Positions 1-7,559 of a stretch of 64,000 nucleotides of DNA are shown here, piece by piece. The notes under the pieces were generated by a model. The model had not been told where the DNA came from. It searched no databases and saw only the letters and a list, made by a program, of their open reading frames with translations. The DNA comes from UBA8524 sp964215915 (lineage in GTDB: Bacteria; Bacteroidota; Bacteroidia; UBA8524). The position numbers were made by a program, and so were the translations under genes. Position 1 is the first letter of the stretch; each line of letters begins with the position of its first letter. The stretch lies in NCBI GenBank assembly GCA_964215915.1, contig CAXPEB010000039.1, forward strand, positions 1-64,000. Reading direction: 5' to 3'.

Positions 1-36
1 GTTACACTCATTCCCTACACGACGCTCTTCCGATCT
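1..36. other. Illumina adapter remnant at contig end
   Basis: Bases 4-36 match the Illumina TruSeq universal adapter / read-1 primer with one mismatch near the 5' side; the last 25 bases, ending in CGCTCTTCCGATCT, agree exactly. This is library sequence, not genome, and marks an untrimmed assembly end. Genomic sequence starts at about base 37. Confidence 0.95.
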
Positions 37-81
37 GAAACGCTGAATAAATAAGAATAGGTTACGCATGCATCATCACCC

Positions 82-1104
82 TCATGTCATCAGGAATTTG
101 AAGTTGTGCAGGTTTTTCAGAGCAATCCCGGTTCCACGAACCACGGCTCGCAGGGGATCATCAGCCACATATACCGGCAGTTTGGTCTTGGTGGAAATCC
201 GCTTGTCCAGTCCGCGCAGCAAGGCCCCTCCACCGGTAAGGTAAAGGCCGGTTTGATAAATATCTGCCGAAAGCTCCGGAGGAGTCAGCTCCAGGGCACG
301 CAGGATGGCTTCCTCAATTTTGGAAATAGACTTATCGAGAGCCAGGGCAATCTCCGAATATGAAACCGTGATCTGTTTGGGAATCCCGGTCATGAGGTCA
401 CGACCGTTCACGGCATAATCCTCAGGCGGATTCTCCAGATCAGGGAGTGCGGCACCTACTTCGATCTTGATCCGCTCAGCCGAGCGTTCTCCGATCAGCA
501 GGTTATGTTGGCGGCGCATGTATTCCAGGATATCCATGGTGAATTCATCACCTGCCACCCGGATAGATTCGTCGCAGACAATACCCCCCAGGGCAATTAC
601 CGCAATTTCAGTGGTACCTCCACCTATATCAATGATCATGTTTCCCATGGGTTCACTGACATCGATTCCGATACCAATGGCCGCAGCCATGGGTTCATGA
701 ATCAGGTATACTTCTTTGGAGCCGGCTCTTTCCGCCGAATCGCGTACGGCCCGTTTTTCCACTTCGGTAATTCCGGAGGGGATACAGATTACCATACGTA
801 ACTGCGGGGAGAACATTCTTCTTCCCGGGTTGATCATTTTGATCATCCCGCGAATCATCTGCTCTGCGGCATTAAAATCGGCGATAACACCGTCTTTCAG
901 CGGGCGGATGGTTTTGATATCTTCATGCACCTTACCATGCATTTGCATGGCCTGATGACCGATTGCAATGACCTGATTATTGGTTCGGTTAATTGCAATG
1001 ATGGAAGGCTGATCGACAACTACTTTATCCTTGTGTATGATTAGCGTATTGGCTGTACCCAAATCGATCGCCAACTCCTGCACCAAAAAATTAAACATTC
1101 CCAT
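82..1104 (-). CDS. mreB: Rod shape-determining protein MreB
   Basis: Actin-like ATPase that forms membrane-associated filaments guiding lateral peptidoglycan synthesis. The 340 residues are a full-length MreB. The phosphate-1 motif (DLGTANTLI) starts at residue 14, the phosphate-2 motif (IDIGGGTTEIAV) is near residue 158 and the adenosine motif (TGGGALLRGLD) is near 290. The N-terminal MFNFL stretch resembles the short membrane-binding segment of MreB. It lies downstream of purH in the same direction with a 141-base gap. mreC normally follows mreB, but the contig ends 45 bases after the stop codon, so mreC is missing only because the assembly breaks there. I am confident it is MreB and not an Hsp70-family protein, from length and motif spacing. 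Confidence 0.96.
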   Translation of the reverse strand: MGMFNFLVQELAIDLGTANTLIIHKDKVVVDQPSIIAINRTNNQVIAIGHQAMQMHGKVHEDIKTIRPLKDGVIADFNAAEQMIRGMIKMINPGRRMFSPQLRMVICIPSGITEVEKRAVRDSAERAGSKEVYLIHEPMAAAIGIGIDVSEPMGNMIIDIGGGTTEIAVIALGGIVCDESIRVAGDEFTMDILEYMRRQHNLLIGERSAERIKIEVGAALPDLENPPEDYAVNGRDLMTGIPKQITVSYSEIALALDKSISKIEEAILRALELTPPELSADIYQTGLYLTGGGALLRGLDKRISTKTKLPVYVADDPLRAVVRGTGIALKNLHNFKFLMT

Positions 1105-1245
1105 TGTATCCGCTTCCCGCTAAGGTTATTCTTCGCTTATTTCCGCAAAATACCAATTGTTTCAAGACTTAATCCAGCACGACCCCATTTTTTTTCAGGA
1201 GTGCAAAGCTTTTGTCAACCGGTTAAAATTTCCAAGGCGTCTTTA

Positions 1246-2745
1246 TCAATGACGGAAGTGGCGCTGACCGGTCAATACCATAACAAGACCATGCTCTTTG
1301 CAGTAATCGATCGAGTCCTGGTCTCGTATGGAACCTCCGGGCTGTATGAAAGCTGTTACCCCCTCTGCATGTCCGAGGCGTACGCAGTCGTCAAAGGGGA
1401 AAAACGCGTCGGAAGCCATAACCGCTCCGTTTAGGTCAAAACGGAATTGTCCGGCCTTTTCCACGGCATGACGCAGGGCATCGATACGGCTGGTTTGTCC
1501 GCAGCCTTTCCCCACCAACTGCCGGTTTTTGATCAAGGCGATCGCATTGGACTTCAAATGCTTGCACACCAGGTTGGCAAATTCCAGGTCTTCCCTTTCT
1601 TCTGCATTGCTTTCCCTTCCACCGCTTTCCTTCCATTCGGAATAATTGCCGGTATCGTTGTGTTGTACCAGGGTTCCGTTCAGTATGGACCGGAACTGCA
1701 TACCCGGTTCCAGGTTCTTTTTCAGTTGCAGCAGAATGCGGTTTTTCTTGCTCTTCAGCAATTGAAGCGCTTCCTCACTGAATTCCGGAGCCATCAGGAC
1801 CTCAAAGAAAATTTCATTGATGGCTTCTGCCGTAGCTTTATCTATGGTACGGTTACACACCAGTACGCCACCGAAAGCCGATTCCGGATCCCCGGCAAGG
1901 GCTGCATCCCAGGAGGCCTTAACGGTATCCCGTTGTGCAATGCCGCAAACATTGGTGTGTTTGATAATGGCAAAGGTGGTATCGGAAAATTCGCTGATCA
2001 GTTGCATGGCAGCATCCACGTCCACCAGGTTGTTATAGGAAAGTTCCTTCCCGTTAAGCTGATCGAACAATTCACTCGTATCTCCGTAGAAACCGGAGTC
2101 CTGGTGGGGGTTCTCTCCATAGCGCAGCGAGCGCGGATGACGCATTGGGCGAAGAATATCCCCATTGAAATAGTTGTTGATGGCAATGTCGTAATTCATC
2201 ACCACCTCAAAGGCTTTAGCTGCAAAATGCCGGCGCTGCTCCAGGTTGGATTTTCCTTCCTGTGCCTGCAACAGGGCAAGCAAGGCCGGGTATTCATTTT
2301 TATCGGCCACTACCAGGAGATCCCGGAAGTTTTTTGCTGCCGCCCGGATCATGCTGGGGCCGCCAATATCAATCTTTTCTATAATGGAGACCTCTTCACT
2401 GGTATTGGCTACGGTTTCTTCAAAAGGATACAGATCCACAATTACCAGATCGATCTCCGGGATCTTGTATTCCGCCATTTCGTTACGGTCCTGTTCCTCG
2501 TAACGGCGTCCGAGGATTCCGCCGAAAATCATGGGGTGCAAGGTCTTTACCCTTCCTCCAAGTATGGAAGGGTAACCGGTCACGGATTCTACGGCGATGC
2601 AAGGAATTCCCAGGTTCTCCAAATGCTTCTGTGTTCCCCCGGTTGAGTAAATTTTCACTCCTCGGGAATGGAGTTCTTTGGCAATGTCTTCGAGTCCGTC
2701 TTTGTAAAAAACGGAGATTAATGCGGATTGAATACTTTTTTCCAT
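1246..2745 (-). CDS. purH: Bifunctional AICAR transformylase / IMP cyclohydrolase PurH
   Basis: Catalyses the last two steps of de novo purine synthesis: formylation of AICAR with 10-formyl-THF, then ring closure to IMP. The N-terminal MGS-like cyclohydrolase domain (about residues 1-145) has STGGT and the GGRVKTLHP motif. The C-terminal transformylase domain has IKHTNVCGIA, a variant of the KHTNPCG motif carrying the catalytic Lys-His, and ends with FIQPGGSIRDQD. The frame stays open to 2775, but the family N-terminus fits the ATG at 2745 (MEKSIQSALISV), giving 499 residues. That ATG shares one base with the rnc stop codon (TGATG), which suggests translational coupling. Confidence 0.95.
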   Translation of the reverse strand: MEKSIQSALISVFYKDGLEDIAKELHSRGVKIYSTGGTQKHLENLGIPCIAVESVTGYPSILGGRVKTLHPMIFGGILGRRYEEQDRNEMAEYKIPEIDLVIVDLYPFEETVANTSEEVSIIEKIDIGGPSMIRAAAKNFRDLLVVADKNEYPALLALLQAQEGKSNLEQRRHFAAKAFEVVMNYDIAINNYFNGDILRPMRHPRSLRYGENPHQDSGFYGDTSELFDQLNGKELSYNNLVDVDAAMQLISEFSDTTFAIIKHTNVCGIAQRDTVKASWDAALAGDPESAFGGVLVCNRTIDKATAEAINEIFFEVLMAPEFSEEALQLLKSKKNRILLQLKKNLEPGMQFRSILNGTLVQHNDTGNYSEWKESGGRESNAEEREDLEFANLVCKHLKSNAIALIKNRQLVGKGCGQTSRIDALRHAVEKAGQFRFDLNGAVMASDAFFPFDDCVRLGHAEGVTAFIQPGGSIRDQDSIDYCKEHGLVMVLTGQRHFRH

Positions 2746-3500
2746 CAGGCTGGTATTATCTGCAGCTGGATGCAAGCCTGTCTGGCCGCCTCCTGCTCTG
2801 CTTTTTTCTTTGAAAATTCTTCTCCCCGCCCAAGTTCTTTTCCGTCGATGCTGACATTCATTACATAGATCTTGGACCGGCCTTTATGTTTTTCTTCGAC
2901 CAGGTCAAAACTGATCTCTTTTCTCATTTTCTGCGACCATTCGATCAGGCGACTTTTGAAATTCACCTCCACCTGGGCAATTTCATTAATGTCCAGGTAA
3001 TTCTTCAGAACCCGTTTCATGATGAATTTACGAGTGAATTTATATCCCTTGTCCAGGTATATGGCTCCGAGAAGGGCCTCCAGGGCATTTCCACTCAGGG
3101 ACTTGATCACCTGCTGGTTATTCCCCAATCCGCGGCCGTACTGAATGAGTTCATTGAGTCCCATTTTCAGGGCCAGGTCGCCCAGCATGGTCCGGCTGAC
3201 AATCTTGGCTCTGGTCTCCGTTAGAAAACCCTCTCCCCGGTTCGGGTAAGTCATAAAGAGTATTTCCGCGACCACGCAATCCAGCACGGCATCCCCGAGG
3301 TATTCGAGGCGTTCATTGCTCAATACACCTTCCTCGTCGGGGAAATGCTGATTCACATAGGAATTATGCCGAAAGGCCTGTTCGTATAGCGCCAGGTTTC
3401 CCGGGCGATAGCCCAGGAAGTTCCGCAGGTTTTTCAGTTTGGGGTTACCGACTTTGTTATTTGAGGAGGAAAAAAATCGTTTCAGGACAGCGGCTTTCAA
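2745..3500 (-). CDS. rnc: Ribonuclease III
   Basis: Double-stranded RNA endonuclease for rRNA processing and mRNA turnover. The RNase III signature NERLEYLGDAVLD lies near residues 62-74 and supplies the acidic metal ligands. The second acidic segment (GNALEALLGAIYLD) lies near 138. A dsRNA-binding domain fills the C-terminal 70 or so residues (KSRLIEWSQK ... KKKAEQEAARQAC). At 251 residues it is slightly longer than E. coli RNase III (226). The start is TTG at 3500; no ATG lies nearby, and it sits 10 bases after the fabF stop. The order acpP-fabF-rnc is a widely conserved cluster. Confidence 0.95.
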   Translation of the reverse strand: MKAAVLKRFFSSSNNKVGNPKLKNLRNFLGYRPGNLALYEQAFRHNSYVNQHFPDEEGVLSNERLEYLGDAVLDCVVAEILFMTYPNRGEGFLTETRAKIVSRTMLGDLALKMGLNELIQYGRGLGNNQQVIKSLSGNALEALLGAIYLDKGYKFTRKFIMKRVLKNYLDINEIAQVEVNFKSRLIEWSQKMRKEISFDLVEEKHKGRSKIYVMNVSIDGKELGRGEEFSKKKAEQEAARQACIQLQIIPA

Positions 3501-3510
3501 ATCAATCCGA

Positions 3511-4761
3511 TTAATCCACTTTTCTGAAGATCACGGAAACGTTGTGCCCTCCGAATCCGAAGGTGTTACTCAATACGGCACGCACTTCGCGTTTCTGAGC
3601 CGTATTGAAAGTGAAGTTCAGATTCGGATCGAATTCCGGATCATCGGTAAAGTGATTGATAGTTGGTGGTACTGTCTGATTCTGAATAGCCAGGACGGAA
3701 GCAAGTGCTTCAATAGCTCCTGCGGCACCCAAAAGGTGGCCGGTCATGGATTTGGTGGAGCTGATATTCAGGTTGTAGGCATGATCACCGAATACTTTGA
3801 GAATCGCTTTGGATTCACTGATATCGCCCAATGGGGTGGAGGTTCCGTGAACATTCACATAGTCCAGCTCATCCGGGCGCATACCGGCATCCTTCAGTGC
3901 ATTTTCCATTACCCGGGTAGCGCCAAGTCCGTCAGGGTGCGGTGCCGTAATATGATAGGCATCGGCTGACATGCCGCCGCCAACTACTTCGGCATATATT
4001 TTTGCTCCGCGTGCTTTGGCATGTTCGTATTCCTCCAGCACCAGGCTGCCGGCACCTTCTCCGAGAACAAATCCGTCACGTCCCAGGTCAAAGGGACGGG
4101 AAGCCGTTTTGGGATCGTCGTTGCGTTCGGATAAAGCTTTCATGGCATTGAAACCGCCTATGGCAGCTTCATTCACGCAAGCTTCAGAGCCTCCGGATAC
4201 GATCACATCGGCCATTCCCAGGCGGATATAGTTAAAGGCATCGATCAGCGAGTTATTGGACGAGGCACAGGCCGAAACCGTTGTGAAGTTCGGTCCGCGA
4301 AATCCGTATTTGATGGAAATGAGTCCTCCGGCAATATCGGAGATCATTTTGGGGATGAAGAAAGGACTGAAACGCGGAGTACCATCACCCCGGGCAAAAT
4401 CAATTGCTTCATCCAGAAAACTGCGCAAGCCGCCAATTCCGGAACCCCAGATCACGCCAATGCGGTCCATATCCAGACCATTTTCCGTGAGGCCGGCATC
4501 TTTCACCGCCTCTTCGGCAACAACCATGGCATAATGGGTATAGGGGTCCATTTTCCGCGCTTCCTTCCGGTCGATATGATCGAGCGGATCAAAATTCTTC
4601 ACTTCGCAGGCAAAGCGAGTTTTGAATTTGTCTGCGTCGAAACGGGTGATGGGCCCGGCACCGCTTACACCGTTTGACAAACCGTTCCAGTATTCCTGTA
4701 CGTTATTGCCTAGCGGTGTAAGGGCTCCAAGTCCGGTAACAACAACTCGTTTAAGTTGCAT
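3511..4761 (-). CDS. fabF: 3-oxoacyl-ACP synthase II (KAS II)
   Basis: Condensing enzyme of type II fatty acid synthesis; it extends acyl-ACP with malonyl-ACP. The 416 residues match the family length. The Cys-His-His triad is visible: the nucleophile in VSACASSNNSL (near residue 164), one His in NVHGTSTPLGD (near 304) and the other in KSMTGHLLGAAGA (near 341). The N-terminus KRVVVTGLGALTPLGN is typical. It is 10 bases downstream of acpP and 10 upstream of rnc, so all three are probably co-transcribed. Confidence 0.96.
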   Translation of the reverse strand: MQLKRVVVTGLGALTPLGNNVQEYWNGLSNGVSGAGPITRFDADKFKTRFACEVKNFDPLDHIDRKEARKMDPYTHYAMVVAEEAVKDAGLTENGLDMDRIGVIWGSGIGGLRSFLDEAIDFARGDGTPRFSPFFIPKMISDIAGGLISIKYGFRGPNFTTVSACASSNNSLIDAFNYIRLGMADVIVSGGSEACVNEAAIGGFNAMKALSERNDDPKTASRPFDLGRDGFVLGEGAGSLVLEEYEHAKARGAKIYAEVVGGGMSADAYHITAPHPDGLGATRVMENALKDAGMRPDELDYVNVHGTSTPLGDISESKAILKVFGDHAYNLNISSTKSMTGHLLGAAGAIEALASVLAIQNQTVPPTINHFTDDPEFDPNLNFTFNTAQKREVRAVLSNTFGFGGHNVSVIFRKVD

Positions 4762-4771
4762 TCAGGAATTA

Positions 4772-5008
4772 TTACTTCGCGTTTTGTTCGATGTAAGAAA
4801 CTGCCTGACCTACGGTACCGATCTTTTCGGCTTGGTCATCGGGAATTGCAATGTTGAACTCCTTTTCGAATTCCATGATCAGTTCGACAGTGTCCAGCGA
4901 ATCGGCTCCCAAATCGTTGGTAAAGCTGGCTTCCGGGGTAACTTCGCTTTCTTCAACACCGAGCTTGTCGATGATGATGGATTTTACTCTAGATGCAATA
5001 TCTGACAT
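4772..5008 (-). CDS. acpP: Acyl carrier protein
   Basis: Small acidic carrier of acyl groups in fatty acid synthesis. The 78 residues contain the GADSLDTVEL motif; Ser37 is the 4'-phosphopantetheine attachment site. The frame extends to a GTG at 5044, but the ATG at 5008 gives the canonical length and N-terminus. It is the first gene of the acpP-fabF-rnc-purH cluster and is divergent from the gene at 5119, so the 110 bases between them must hold both promoters. Confidence 0.96.
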   Translation of the reverse strand: MSDIASRVKSIIIDKLGVEESEVTPEASFTNDLGADSLDTVELIMEFEKEFNIAIPDDQAEKIGTVGQAVSYIEQNAK

Positions 5009-5118
5009 TTTTGTTCGGTTTTTTATTGGGTGCAAATAACACACATTTACGAATAAATCCCAAACAAAAAGTTTTGCCCTGCTTTGCTGTACTTTGCAGA
5101 CCTGATAAGGCTTAGAAG

Positions 5119-5541
5119 GTGAAAAAGACCACGCTTGAATTCGAACCTGATTACAGTTTCCGACTGCTTGCCATTGCCGGAAATATACCCGGTTATAAGC
5201 TTGCCTGGCTCCTGGAGAAAAAATTGAACCTGACTTTACAACGCATCGATGAATTGAAACTAACTTCGAAGCGCAAGGGGCAGGAATCGTTCTTCCAGGT
5301 ATTTGTCAGTGAAGAGACTGAAGATAGCTATGTCCACTGGACTCTGATCGGGAATAAATCCTCCGGAAGCTACCTTATCCCGGAACAAAAAGCAGTTGAC
5401 TTCTACCTGAAGGTGGAAGGTGATGTGCCGGAAGAGTCTTACCTCAATGTCTTCAATACACTGAAAGAGATAGCCGATATTCAACTGGTATTCGATGTGA
5501 ACCCCGAACAACTGAAATCAAAAGCAAATCTGATACTGTGA
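5119..5541 (+). CDS. IPExxxVDY family protein
   Basis: Protein of unknown function found in Bacteroidota and named after a conserved motif; here the motif reads IPEQKAVDF (about residues 87-95), with Phe for the final Tyr. The 140 residues look cytosolic: no signal peptide or membrane segment. The start is GTG at 5119. Its stop overlaps the GTG start of pyk by four bases, so the two are translationally coupled. That coupling hints at a link with glycolysis or pyruvate kinase, but nothing in the sequence shows a reaction. Confidence 0.9.
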   Translation: MKKTTLEFEPDYSFRLLAIAGNIPGYKLAWLLEKKLNLTLQRIDELKLTSKRKGQESFFQVFVSEETEDSYVHWTLIGNKSSGSYLIPEQKAVDFYLKVEGDVPEESYLNVFNTLKEIADIQLVFDVNPEQLKSKANLIL

Positions 5542-6974
5542 GCTACAAAAACTCCTTCAACAAAACCAAAATCGTGGCCACCATTGGCCCTGCCACTTCC
5601 TCTTACGAAACACTGCGCGAACTGGTGTTTGCCGGTGTAGACGTATGCCGCATCAACGGATCTCATGGAAATCATGAAGATCATGTACAGGTGATCGAAC
5701 GCATTCGCCGGATCAATGCCGAGCTGCGGTCGAATATCTGTATCCTATATGACCTGCAGGGACCCAAACTGCGTATCGGCGAGGTGGAAAACAACAAGAT
5801 CCACCTGGAAGAAGGCAACAGCGTATTGCTTACTACCGAAGAATGCCTGGGCACGGCAGAAAAGATCTTTGTTAGCTACGAAAGCCTGGCGCAGGATGTC
5901 AAACCCGGCGAACGGGTGCTGCTGGACGATGGAAAACTTGAGTTGGTATTCGACACGATCATTGACGCCAAAACCGTAAAGGCCCGGGTGGTCCATGGAG
6001 GAGTCCTGAGCTCCAAAAAAGGTTTCAACCTTCCCAACTCCAACCTATCCATACCTGCCCTCACCGAAAAAGATCACCGCGACCTGGAATTTGCCCTCCA
6101 GCATGAGGTGGAATGGATCGGGCTTTCTTTTGTGCGCAAAGCCGAAGACATACGGCAGTTAAGAAAGATCATCAATACCCATGGCAGCTTCACTCATATC
6201 ATTGCCAAAATAGAAAAACCGGAAGCCGTCCGTCAGTTCGATGCAATCCTGGCTGAAACCGACGGAGTAATGGTAGCCCGGGGTGACCTGGGTGTGGAAA
6301 TGCCTATGGAAGAGGTGCCGATCATACAAAAAGAGATCATCCGCAAATGCATTCGCACCAGCAAGCCGGTTATCATTGCCACACAGATGATGGAAAGCAT
6401 GATCAATAGCCCCACTCCTACCCGAGCCGAGGCAAATGACGTGGCCAATGCCGTGATGGATGGTGCCGATGCGGTGATGCTGAGTGCCGAGACATCCGTT
6501 GGAGCCTATCCGCTTAAGGTGGTACAGGCTATGGAAAAGATCGTGCGCAATGTGGAAGCACGCGGGGATGTTTATTATAAAGGGGTGCGTCCTTCGGAGG
6601 AATCGCCGACCTTCCTTTCCGACGAAGTATGTTTTACGGCAGTGAGAATGTCCTCCCACCTGCAGGCGCGTGCCATTGTATCCATGACCCGTTCCGGATA
6701 TACCGGATACAAGATCGCCAGTTTCCGTCCGGAGGCAGATATTTTCATCTTTACCAATAACCTGCCCCTGCTCAATACACTCAACCTCGTTTGGGGAGTG
6801 CGCGGATTCTATTACGATAAATACTCCTCCACTGACGACACCTTCAATGATGTGATTGAGATCCTCAGGGAAAACAACTTCGTGGAGAAGGATAACCTGG
6901 TTATCAATACTGCCAGCATGCCTATCCATGAGAAATCCCGTACCAATGCCATTAAGGTTTCCATAGTGAAATGA
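5538..6974 (+). CDS. pyk: Pyruvate kinase
   Basis: Last enzyme of glycolysis: phosphoenolpyruvate + ADP to pyruvate + ATP. The 478 residues are complete. Motifs include TKIVATIGPATS at the N-terminus, the RGDLGVEMPMEEVP segment, IIATQMMESM and NAVMDGADAVMLSAETSVG, with a C-terminal regulatory domain after about residue 350. The start is GTG in a four-base overlap with the preceding gene. One oddity: the nucleotide/K+ site usually written NFSHG reads NGSHG here. The gene ends 57 bases before the DUF2480 gene. Confidence 0.95.
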   Translation: MSYKNSFNKTKIVATIGPATSSYETLRELVFAGVDVCRINGSHGNHEDHVQVIERIRRINAELRSNICILYDLQGPKLRIGEVENNKIHLEEGNSVLLTTEECLGTAEKIFVSYESLAQDVKPGERVLLDDGKLELVFDTIIDAKTVKARVVHGGVLSSKKGFNLPNSNLSIPALTEKDHRDLEFALQHEVEWIGLSFVRKAEDIRQLRKIINTHGSFTHIIAKIEKPEAVRQFDAILAETDGVMVARGDLGVEMPMEEVPIIQKEIIRKCIRTSKPVIIATQMMESMINSPTPTRAEANDVANAVMDGADAVMLSAETSVGAYPLKVVQAMEKIVRNVEARGDVYYKGVRPSEESPTFLSDEVCFTAVRMSSHLQARAIVSMTRSGYTGYKIASFRPEADIFIFTNNLPLLNTLNLVWGVRGFYYDKYSSTDDTFNDVIEILRENNFVEKDNLVINTASMPIHEKSRTNAIKVSIVK

Positions 6975-7019
6975 TGTCAGGCACACGTACATGGTCCGGC
7001 CTTTGCGGCCAATAAGCCG

Positions 7020-7027
7020 TAACTTTG
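7020..7027 (+). promoter_or_regulatory. Candidate -7 promoter element for the DUF2480 gene
   Basis: TAACTTTG is an exact match to the Bacteroidota -7 consensus TAnnTTTG. The box ends only four bases before the ATG at 7032, so the mRNA would be leaderless or nearly so. No well-spaced -33 TTG is present; the nearest has a 14-base spacer. Confidence 0.5.
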
Positions 7028-7031
7028 CAGT

Positions 7032-7544
7032 ATGGCAGAAGAAATCATCAATCGTGTAGCGAATAGTCCACTGGTTACCATTAACCTGGAAGAATTCTAT
7101 GAAGAAGGCGAACGGGTTGAATTTGACATGAAAGACTGCCTGTTCCAGGGACTGATACTTCGGGAAAAGGACTTCCGGGAATTTGTAAAAACCAACGATT
7201 GGGAGCAGTACCGCGATAAGTTGGTTTCCGTAATATGCAGTGCCGATGCCATAGTACCAACCTGGGCCTATATGCTGGTAGCTCAAAAGCTGCAGGGTGT
7301 GGCAAAGGCCTTTGTTTTCGGCAACCGTGAAGTTCTGGAAGGTTATCTGTTCCAGCAAAAATTGCTAACGTTCAGTCCGGAAGAATACGAAGGCAAGCCG
7401 GTGGTGATCAAAGGTTGTTTTGACAAGCCCGTTCCGGTATCTGCCTATATGGAGGTCACCCGGCTTCTGGCTCCTTATGTCAAAAGCCTCATGTACGGTG
7501 AGCCCTGTTCTACGGTTCCTATCTATAAAAGAAAAGCCGGCTGA
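7032..7544 (+). CDS. DUF2480 family protein
   Basis: The 170 residues match the DUF2480 family of Bacteroidota, function unknown. The protein looks soluble, with no signal peptide. It has conserved-looking aromatic and Cys positions (WAYMLVAQKLQ, VIKGCFDKPVP, YGEPCSTVPIYKR). It follows pyk in the same direction but has its own candidate promoter. It faces ftcD across a shared hairpin terminator. No reaction can be inferred. Confidence 0.88.
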   Translation: MAEEIINRVANSPLVTINLEEFYEEGERVEFDMKDCLFQGLILREKDFREFVKTNDWEQYRDKLVSVICSADAIVPTWAYMLVAQKLQGVAKAFVFGNREVLEGYLFQQKLLTFSPEEYEGKPVVIKGCFDKPVPVSAYMEVTRLLAPYVKSLMYGEPCSTVPIYKRKAG

Positions 7545-7554
7545 GAGCCGGCTT
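7534..7554. terminator. Bidirectional hairpin terminator
   Basis: The perfect inverted repeat AAGCCGGCT / AGCCGGCTT (9 bp, 3-base loop) overlaps the stop codon of the DUF2480 gene and lies 6 bases from the ftcD stop. The leftward transcript would run into a U-rich tract (CTTTTCTTTT); the rightward one has only ATTTG. It probably separates the convergent genes. Confidence 0.7.
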
Positions 7555-7559
7555 ATTTG

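Noticed and set aside
1105..1245. Promoter or terminator between purH and mreB
   Set aside because: No hairpin with a T-tract and no exact TAnnTTTG box on the minus strand; the best is a shortened TATTTTG.
1447..2646. 399-codon open frame on the plus strand
   Set aside because: Antisense to purH, which has full-length family conservation.
6995..7012. Terminator after pyk (GGCC TTTGC GGCC hairpin)
   Set aside because: The stem is only four base pairs and no T-tract follows, so it is not called.
6159..7358. 399-codon open frame on the minus strand
   Set aside because: Runs antisense through pyk and into the DUF2480 gene, both well supported; composition is typical of a shadow frame.
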